DNA from: Periplaneta americana
Taxonomy: Eukaryota > Arthropoda > Insecta > Blattodea > Blattidae
Length of the DNA: 64,000 bases
Reading direction: 5' to 3'
Assembly: GCF_040183065.1 (NCBI RefSeq)
Contig: NC_091125.1
Location: 127,685,121 to 127,749,120, forward strand
Below the pieces are notes generated by a model. The model was not told the DNA's origin. It did not search any database and saw nothing but the letters and a program-made list of their open reading frames with translations. Positions 56,815 to 64,000 of this stretch are shown piece after piece. Position 1 is the first letter of the stretch. Each line of letters opens with the position of its first letter. Both the position numbers and the translations under genes were made by a program.

Positions 56815-57540
56815 CTAGCGACCAACGACGTCTGTATTTCCATTAATTCCGCATACTTCTCAAGTACGAAGAGGAACAAGTTTGCATAGCACGGTGACTC
56901 AGGGAAAACCCAAGCTATTTTAGAGAAACCTGTTTTATAATATCTGAAGGTATGTCTGCCAACGCTGTTAAATCTAGAAACACAGCTCAAGATACCGAGA
57001 AAAGCTGACTTGTTTAATAACCTACATACTTCTGATTTAAAATCCTGTAAAGGAATGTCCAGCTTTGAAACATCTATAAGAAAATATTACGAAGAATATT
57101 GCTAATAATAATTTTATATTTCAAAGGTCATGGTGACTACAATGCACTCCAAGAAGACGTATGAAAAGCTAGTATGCAGAGTTTCCATATTTTATGATGT
57201 CACTGTAAGAAAGTTGTCATCTGTAGATCCGTCAAGCTTTTTTTCTATGAGACTTGCCAGTGACAAGAATATCCCGAGTGAGTTACGAGCCCAAAGCAGG
57301 ATAAGTCCAGCGGTAGGGCTGCCACCTTGAAGCCTCTGGACATTCTGACCGAAAAGGTCTAAGGCGCCAGATACTCGCTTTCACCCTCTCCCGTCTGCTA
57401 TAGATAACTGCATTGCCCAGGAATCACGACGTGGACTTAGGAGTAGGATTTGTCGACAAAGCAGCAGTTGATAGTGCAGAAAACTTTACCCGAGGTCCTG
57501 TCGACCTTTTGTGTCATTAACAATGTGTTTAAAACAAAAT
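56815..57540. other. Unannotated stretch
   Basis: Short open frames (80 codons minus at 56990-56748; 66 codons plus at 57130-57330) have no recognised domain. Nothing else is seen. Confidence 0.3.
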
Positions 57541-57544
57541 AAAC

Positions 57545-57690
57545 TATAACTAAAACCCGGATAAGATTGTATAACGTATTGACTCTTCCCACTTTACTAT
57601 ACGGTTGTGAAAACTGGACAATCAAGGAAACGTTAAATCGAGAGGAATGACTGCTGCGGAAATGAAATATTAAGAAGAACAGCAGGTTAC
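57545..57690 (+). mobile_element. RTE-like retrotransposon fragment
   Basis: Reads RIRLYNVLTLPTLLYGCENW, then TIKETLNREE and a stop. It is the thumb motif only. Confidence 0.6.
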
Positions 57691-57747
57691 AAATGAAACG
57701 ACTATAAAACAATGTATGACTTGAGGCTTTCCCGGCGTTTGATGTAG

Positions 57748-57999
57748 AATAACTCTTCTCGGGTTCTCAGCCAGGAGAGTTGGAGATTTGCTTCCAAGCT
57801 TTCGACGGCTAGCTCTGCCATCTTCTTCAGGGAATGAAGTGATGTGGGACCATGTGTAGCCGGTATATATGCAATAGTATATACCGACTAGACATGGTCC
57901 CACATCACTTCATTCCCTGAAGAAGATGGCAGAGCTAGCCGTCGAAAGCTTGGAAGCAAATCTCCAACTCTCCTGGCTGAGAACCCGAGAAGAGTTATT
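57748..57999. repeat. Long near-perfect palindrome
   Basis: Arms of about 108 bp (57748-57855 and 57892-57999) are reverse complements with scarcely any mismatch. The short centre contains CGGTATATA and TATATACCG. No coding content or outer terminal motif. The near identity of the arms implies recent origin or gene-conversion-like upkeep. Confidence 0.92.
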
Positions 58000-58074
58000 C
58001 GACTATAAAACAATTATAGAAATTTTGGAAGAATTGAAAATGACTTCAATTTTTAACAAATTTTAAATTATATA

Positions 58075-59102
58075 AGCCGTTCAGAGCAAACGTGGTGTAA
58101 GTCAAAATTTGGTAAAGAGGTTTAAAGTAAAAATTCTGTAAAATACAGCGCAAAGTAGCAATTAATATGACCTTCTTGCTATCCACTGACTACTAATAGT
58201 TTAATGGTCTTACTAATAAAAACTCTATATACAGACGTTTAACTGTCTTATACTTATACAATCAGTAGCTCGTTTATAAGTCGTGTGTAAATTCCTTACT
58301 AATAATCACTACATACGTCGTGTATAACAGTATAACTATTACACAGCTACGTTATAGTTTCGTCATTAATTTGTTATGAAAGGTAATAGAATATCTGAGG
58401 TTCTCTATTGCATCCGGTAGAGCGCTCGAGTGTGACGTGTTAAATATCGATAGTACAACTGGCTCTAATCGATTACCACACTACATTTTGGTCAAAGAGT
58501 ACAAGCTACAGCAATATTATCACAGTCTACTATATACAGTTACGAAGCTTGAGTTTTGAGGGTGCTAGAAACAATAGACTGTGACGGTACTATTTTGCAT
58601 TGTCTGTAATGAGGCGATATTAGCGATCCTAGTGGTGAGCAACTACCTAATGTTTGCATATTTACTACGTGTGAGCTTCGCGCTGTATATACTAGACTGT
58701 GATATTATTCTAATAATTCTATGATCTTTGGTTTGTTCTTCTGTGGTTACAAGGTAACCATCATCATAAAATGACAGTCGATACGAACAGCTGTTAGAGG
58801 GGCGGCCATTTTTTCGCTATATACAACGCTTAAACAAGGGGTTTCGTGTATATAACTACTGCAAAGCAATTCCCATTGTATAGTTACAGCCTGTTTATAC
58901 GTCCATAGCTTATTCACAATTTATTAGTAACGTTTTCTGTCTCAACTCTGCATAAGTCTCGTATAAAAACTATACACGGTTTATTAGTAAGACTGTAAGT
59001 AAATTGAATACTAATTGCTACTTTGCGCTGTATTTTACAGAATGTTTACTTTAACCCTCATTACCTATTTTTGACTTACACCACTTCTGCTTTGAACGGC
59101 TC
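58075..59102. mobile_element. DNA transposon with about 100-bp terminal inverted repeats
   Basis: The left end AGCCGTTCAGAGCAAACGTG and the right end CTTCTGCTTTGAACGGCT are inverted. Pairing continues through GGTGTAAGTCAAAA and GTAAAATACAGCGCAAAGTA. Its 1.03-kb interior has no transposase and carries a nested M1 MITE. The transposase superfamily is not identified. Confidence 0.8.
58521..58701 (+). mobile_element. MITE family M1, copy 3
   Basis: CACAGTCTACTATATACAGT start and ATATACTAGACTGTG end; nested inside the 58075-59102 element. Confidence 0.78.
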
Positions 59103-59290
59103 ATATGTCAACAGGACGCCCCGCAACAGACATCATAGCCTATATTATTAAACAAATTACACTCCGGCGGGTACAAGAAATCCTGGAAGACCATTGAAGA
59201 GACTTCTCGACCTTTAATATGAGCCGGAACGGACCAATCTGTGGCCCAACTCCTTGGAAGGTGCATGATGATTTATTTATTTTATTTTAT

Positions 59291-59521
59291 TGAGTTTTTT
59301 TACGACGCTGTAACAACATCTAGGTTATTTAGCGTCTGAATGAAATGAAGGTGATAATGCCGGTGCAATGAGTCCGGGGTCCAGCACCGAAAGTTACCCA
59401 GCATTTGCTCGTATTGGGTTGAGGGAAAACCCCGGAAAAAAACTCAACCGACCGGGATTCGAACCCGGGCCACCTGGTTTCGCGGCCAGACGCGCTGACC
59501 GTTACTCCACAGATGTGGACC
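59291..59521 (-). mobile_element. tRNA-derived SINE family S1, copy 5
   Basis: Minus copy with B-box CGGGTTCGAATCCCGG. A small deletion removes the linker after the head. Confidence 0.87.
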
Positions 59522-59541
59522 GGTACATGATGATGATGATG

Positions 59542-59620
<79 letters not shown>
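59542..59620. repeat. (ATT)n microsatellite
   Basis: About 78 bp trinucleotide run preceded by GATGATGAT. Confidence 0.95.
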
Positions 59621-59629
59621 GTGGAAGAG

Positions 59630-59960
59630 TGTGTGGCTAGCATCATGCTTCTAATACTTTACTCGAAGGAAAGTACTTCTTGATGTTGTGGTGCGAAATT
59701 TTTCAGATTTCTTGCACCCTACCACAGTTGTAGAGAAACATCTGGACAATTTTATTGCTCTTTTTAACGTAACTTACGAGCAGATGCCTCTAACCTTATC
59801 TTTTCCGATGGTAAAGCTCATGTACAGAGTGGAAAATGGATCTGGGCAGTGAGTCTAATAACATTATAGTCTATTGTGAACGGGTTTTGAGAAAAGTAGG
59901 CTTAGCAATTTTAGTTGAATTTTGGAAAGCGCATTCCATGAAAACGGGGATTTTGCAGAG
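59630..59960. other. Unannotated stretch
   Basis: No gene or repeat recognised. Confidence 0.35.
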
Positions 59961-59964
59961 GTTT

Positions 59965-60208
59965 TTTTAACTGGTTATTCAACAACTTTAAGGTTATTTA
60001 GCGTCGATGGGATTAGTGATAACGTGACGGTATTAGGCGAGATGAGGCCGAGGATTCGCCATAGATTACCTGACATTCGTCTTACGGTTGAGAAAACCTC
60101 AGAAAAAAACCCAACCAGATAATCAACTCAAGTAGGAATCGAAGCCGTGTCTGAGCACAACACCAGATCGACATGCAAGCGCCTTAGCCAACTGAGCTAC
60201 GCCGATGG
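59965..60208 (-). mobile_element. tRNA-derived SINE family S2, copy 3
   Basis: The minus strand begins CCATCGGCGTAGCTCAGTTG and ends in GGTTATTTAGCGTCGATGGG-type sequence (plus strand). Confidence 0.78.
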
Positions 60209-60399
60209 CTTGTTGCAGAAATGATGTTGGGAATGTACAGAAAATACCAACAAATGCTTCTTATTAGTTTGTTGAATAACACTGACGAACTGACAGCAAT
60301 TTCTTTGGATCGGTAGTGGTTGACAGGAAGACGTGACGGTGGAAGCAAGACTAGCGTTAGGATAAAATGCACAGCCAGCAATATTCGTCTATGACGCAT
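60184..60399 (-). CDS. Uncertain: signal-peptide-bearing open frame
   Basis: A 71-codon minus frame with ATG at 60399. Residues 1-20 look like a signal peptide (MRHRRILLAVHFILTLVLLP). The remainder (NHYRSKEIAVSSSVLFNKL) is unremarkable, lacks the two-cysteine module, and runs into a SINE for its last residues. It could be the first exon or the decayed remains of another secreted-peptide gene, since it lies about 15.7 kb beyond gene E on the same strand. It could also be chance. No TATA box was seen. Confidence 0.22.
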   Translation of the reverse strand: MRHRRILLAVHFILTLVLLPPSRLPVNHYRSKEIAVSSSVLFNKLIRSICWYFLYIPNIISATSHRRSSVG

Positions 60400-60429
60400 T
60401 AGGTTACTGAACCTTTCATACAGTTACGT

Positions 60430-61055
60430 GAATACGTGTTGCAATATTGTCATGTATTCGCTTGTATTTGTATGAATATCTTAAAAGCCGTTCACAAACG
60501 ACCATAAGGATATTAAACCTCCATGTTTAACTTCCCCCTCTGATTCATCTCACAAAAGAAGCGTATTTAGTCCCCTTCCACACGTATTGTTATAAAAACT
60601 TAGTAAGGTTATACATAATTGATACGATTTTATAAAAACTTAAAATTTTGACTACGCTGAACATTGTAAAAGTTTTAAATCGTACATCACTCTTGATATT
60701 AATTTAACAAGAAAAATCAGCGTCACGAAAACGATGATGACACATATTTTTTTTCTTTGCACGTTTCATGTGCCATCGTGAAAATTTAGCTTCTTTTTTA
60801 TCATGTAGAAAAATATTACTGTTTGTGGTATATTTTCTTGAAACATCATCCAAAAGACAGAATCTACTCTGCAACAAAAGAATATTTTATTTTCTCAGAG
60901 GAAAGGTCCAAGGACGAACACTGCAGGTTTCCATTGACAGTTCTACTACAACCACCAGAAAACGTACCAGGCAGATGCCATCTGTACGCCAATCACAGTA
61001 CTATAACACGCCGACACCGTTTTGCGTAATGCTATTGCAGGCTTTATGATGTTAA
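60430..61055. other. Unannotated stretch with exon-like plus-strand segment
   Basis: After a pyrimidine-rich TTTTATTTTCTCAG near 60897 the plus strand is open (ERSKDEHCRFPLTVLLQPPE, then NVPGRCHLYANHS) to 61029. I cannot assign it. Confidence 0.2.
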
Positions 61056-61059
61056 TAAA

Positions 61060-61228
61060 TATTGAAACGGAGAGTGACAATGGAATGATAGAGGAGACGG
61101 TAAGACCCAGAGAAATCCGATAAGAATCTTGGTTTTGACCACCAGAAAGACGTTTGCGCCATCATTCGAAATGGGATCCGTAGTAATAGTGAACCAGTGC
61201 TCTGCCAAGTGAGCCACCAAGGCGTCAT
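61060..61228 (-). mobile_element. tRNA-headed SINE fragment
   Basis: The minus strand starts GCCTTGGTGGCTCACTTGGC with a tRNA-like A-box and B-box region (ACGGATCCCATTTCGAATG, degenerate). Confidence 0.5.
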
Positions 61229-61434
61229 GGTATGACTGCGTACAGAATGCAGTTTTTTATAACTCCGGAAAGACTTCATTTCTAAATTGTACAGTATAAG
61301 TAGTTATATACCTCAAATATTGCACAAATACAAGTGACATAGCAATTTTTATCATTTAATTATCCCTAGTACTATTCTTCTATTTGCGAAATCGGCCTTT
61401 AAAAGTGAAAAATCGACAGTAGAATTTAGGTTCC

Positions 61435-61560
61435 TAGTTCCGCGCTGGCGCCGTGACGTCGTGATGTAAGGCATCGTGTCTGGTTTCACGTTAAAGAATG
61501 AGCGCTGATTCGAGTCCTCGTGGGGAAAATTTCTCATAAAATTTCTTTGGAATAGAAATT
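61435..61560 (+). mobile_element. tRNA-headed SINE fragment
   Basis: A GCGCTGGCGCCGTGACGTC head segment and B-box-like GATTCGAGTCCTCGTGGGG; the rest is not recognisable. Confidence 0.45.
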
Positions 61561-61564
61561 TGTT

Positions 61565-62035
61565 ATTTTTCTGCATTTGAAAAATATGTTTCCATATTTG
61601 TTTAAAAGTACCTCTATAATTAATTCTTGAAATGTAATTTCTTATCTTAAAAATGTTAAAGCCAATATCAAAACTGTTCCATATATTTAAAAACAAACGT
61701 ACTTTTAGTAGTAAAATGTTATATAAACTTTTAATTTATCTTCAAAAATAGCTTAGATGTATCCAATTTAGTGAATTACTGTACCCTGATATACTTTTTT
61801 AATTTGGGTCTCAACTTATTTTTAAACTAATCTTAGATTTAAGCTGTTGCAGCAATTGCATTTCTACGTACAAAATATGAAAATTGCACATGTATTTATT
61901 TGGAAACAAGCTTCATCATCTCCTCCCCTTAATTATTTTGTTCTGGCATCACCACGTTGGAAATTTTATTATACTCGTGACCCGAGATTGTTTAATACAT
62001 ACGGAATAATTTTCTTTAAATTATAGTCCATTTGT
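61565..62035. other. Unannotated stretch
   Basis: A 114-codon minus frame (61696-61352) has no recognised domain and overlaps the SINE fragment. Nothing else is seen. Confidence 0.3.
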
Positions 62036-62037
62036 TC

Positions 62038-62168
62038 CAAGGTCACATTTGAAAGAAAACATCATCTTCGCTTCCAACGTCACGCTTGAGAGAACATCTT
62101 CGCTTCCAAGGTCACGTTTGAGAGAACACATCTTCCCTTCCAAGGTCACGTTTGAGAGAACACATCAT
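62038..62168. repeat. Minisatellite, four units of about 30-37 bp
   Basis: Units of CCAAGGTCACGTTTGAGAGA plus ACACATCATCTTCGCTT, varying in the CATCATC part. Confidence 0.88.
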
Positions 62169-62174
62169 CTTCGT

Positions 62175-62945
62175 ATGACACGAAGCAATAATATCTTCTT
62201 TCATATGCAGACCTTTGGACTGCAACCACAAGTACACTAACTTTCTTTTTAAAAATATATCACAAAATGTATCTATAAAATATTTCGTACCTTTGTAGTC
62301 ACCGTTGGTAATACTGATAGCTCATAGCACTGTCTCCATGCGCGTACCACCGAAGCAACTAAGCATAATTAATATCAAGAGTAGAATTAACGTGTATTTA
62401 TCACCAATATTCGTGCTCAAGACATTGTGATAGTGGTGAAGCAGCATTGCCACCTTTATAATGTAGCACATTATACTGTGTGTAATTATACTGACACTAA
62501 TTCTGAAACTGTAAGCATGTTGCTCTTTAAATGATCTGAAAGAAGTTGAAAGCTTTATCCCCTACTGTGCTGATAATTATTATGTTAACATTCAGTTGAC
62601 CTCTGCCAGTGATCATGTCCATCGGAACACGTTTACAATGAGTGTAGGACTATTTGTGTTTACGATAAAATTCATGACCTTGTCGATATCATTTCATTTG
62701 TTATTTTTAAGCTATGTAGGCCTATGCTGAATCTCTACGGACACGAAGACCTTAGTTACGAAATTCTTCAAACGTAATGCTTCAAACGTTTCAAATCCCT
62801 TCACCCGTATTTATTAGCATTGTTACTTTCTTTTCAGAGATTTTATTTTAATTATTATAAAAAATTGTCTGTATTGGTTTAGGATTTTAGGTTATTGATA
62901 CATTTTTATTATTTTGATGGTAATTCGAAAAATTCACATAGTTAA
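62175..62945. other. Unannotated stretch
   Basis: No gene recognised. Two short minus-strand stretches resembling C-x2-G were examined and rejected. Confidence 0.35.
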
Positions 62946-63049
62946 ATAAAGTTATTTATTCTTTTATTCATTCATTCATTCATTTATTAATTTAATTATT
63001 TATTAATTGCTTCATTTATTTATCTACTTATTTACTTACTTACCTAACT

Positions 63050-63059
63050 ACCTACATAT

Positions 63060-63158
<99 letters not shown>

Positions 63159-63160
63159 CT
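63050..63160. repeat. (TTTA)n microsatellite
   Basis: About 110 bp tetranucleotide run. Confidence 0.95.
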
Positions 63161-63399
63161 TACTTTTCTCACTCTTGAGATTTTCCTCGACAGATATAGA
63201 TATGATACACAAAAAATTGTAAGCATAGTAAATTTAGAAATGAATTTCTATTAAGATTGCTTCATCTTTTTTCTCCAAATTTCTCTGTCTGCTATATCTT
63301 CTTTCCCAAATTATTATTATTATTTCTTCACACCTCATTGTACCTCGTCCATCCATCTCTTTCATGGTCAGTCCATTCCTCTTCCGCCTTCTACCTCCC

Positions 63400-63830
63400 A
63401 CTCTAGACCTGTCCTTGGAAATCTGCTGTCGAACATTCTTCTTTGGCCTATATGTCCATATCTTTCTTTTTTTTCTTCCAGTTTCTCTTCCTTTCGTTTT
63501 TTTATCTTTCCTTTCCCTATCTTTCCGTTTTTCTTCCTTTAGGTTTTTCAGTTTTCTTTCTTTCTCTTTCTCTTCGTTTCGTTTTTTCCTTCCTTTTATC
63601 TGTCTTTTTCTTTCCCTTCCTTTAAGTTTCTCTTGCTTTCTTTTTCTTTATTTTTCTGTTTCTTTTCTTTTATTTTCTATTACTTTCTTTTTCCACTTTT
63701 GTTTTGCGCTTTTCTTTCGCTCTTTCTTTTTCTCTCACTTTTTAGCTTTCTTCTTCTTTATCTTTATGTTTGTATTATTTTCTTACTTCCATTCTTTCTT
63801 CGTCAAAAACTTTTTTTGATCACGGTTTGC
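63400..63830. repeat. Pyrimidine-rich low-complexity tract
   Basis: A T/C-rich strand (TTTCTTTC-type). The open plus frames rich in Phe, Ser and Leu are produced by base composition and are not genes. Confidence 0.8.
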
Positions 63831-63954
63831 CCTTTTGCTTTTCCAGGTAACTTCAGCCTTGAACAGCACACAGGCACTTAGTGTGTTGTCAGCAAGATTC
63901 TGAGCTCCCTCCTGAGCTAACACAGCACATCACTTAGACAACGAACAGACACCT

Positions 63955-64000
63955 ATCCAAGAGGCAGAATTCGAACCCACGATTGCAGCATTCACGCGGC
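63955..64000 (-). mobile_element. tRNA-headed SINE end, cut by the window edge
   Basis: The minus strand reads GCAATCGTGGGTTCGAATTC, a B-box motif in a tRNA-like context; the element continues beyond the window. Confidence 0.45.

Noticed and set aside
62585..62635. Minus-strand CSDGHDHWQRSTEC
   Set aside because: A stop lies two codons upstream, there is no start or signal peptide, and the second Cys is followed directly by a stop.
63364..63881. Long Phe/Ser/Leu-rich plus-strand open frames
   Set aside because: Produced by a T/C-rich low-complexity tract.

Overview
The window is eukaryotic, AT-rich and dominated by transposable elements: tRNA-headed SINEs, RTE-, CR1/Jockey- and R1-type non-LTR retrotransposons, mariner, hAT and Harbinger remnants, foldback MITEs, and many (ATT)n, (CATA)n, (ACTT)n and (TA)n microsatellites. 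Short intronless genes with TATA boxes, the arthropod TCAGT initiator at one of them, and the repeat repertoire point to a large insect genome, most likely polyneopteran such as a cockroach or termite (inference). No rRNA genes, bacterial operons or CRISPR arrays were seen.

The host content that stands out is an array of at least six small secreted-peptide genes, all on the minus strand, at about 12.6, 16.2, 28.3, 31.6, 44.5 and 48.0 kb. Each encodes a signal peptide, a variable spacer and one C-terminal module, C-x2-G-x-R-x(5-7)-C-x2-[VIR]-[FY]. Four of the six have Gly-x-Cys-[Arg/Lys] at the second cysteine. This closely resembles the insect cytokine motif of growth-blocking peptides (GBP; ENF peptides). 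I read the locus as a tandem family of GBP-like cytokine precursors. One member, 58 residues at 12545-12721, is short enough to be missed by ordinary ORF cut-offs. Most members have their own TATA box, so they are separate transcription units. They fall into three pairs: partners about 3.4 kb apart, pairs repeating about every 16 kb. A weak seventh candidate with a signal peptide lies near 60.4 kb, close to where the next pair would begin.

Layout. 0-12 kb: MITEs, a mariner pseudogene, SINEs, and RTE and CR1 3' ends. 12.5-16.3 kb: peptide genes A and B with RTE copies between them. 17-22 kb: an R1-like retrotransposon with RT and RNase H, and a CR1/Jockey-like element, both embedded in CATA microsatellite. 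22-28 kb: retrotransposon and SINE debris. 28-32 kb: genes C and D. 32-44 kb: minisatellites, foldback MITEs and a non-autonomous hAT with an exact 8-bp target duplication. 44-48 kb: genes E and F, with an 84-bp tandem satellite between them. 48-64 kb: SINEs, a Harbinger remnant, two abutting retrotransposon fragments, a long palindrome, a 1-kb element with long terminal inverted repeats, and simple repeats.

If the GBP assignment holds, the genes would supply a set of small disulfide-looped cytokines acting outside the cell, where family members control immune cell behaviour, growth and stress responses. That role is inferred from the motif only.
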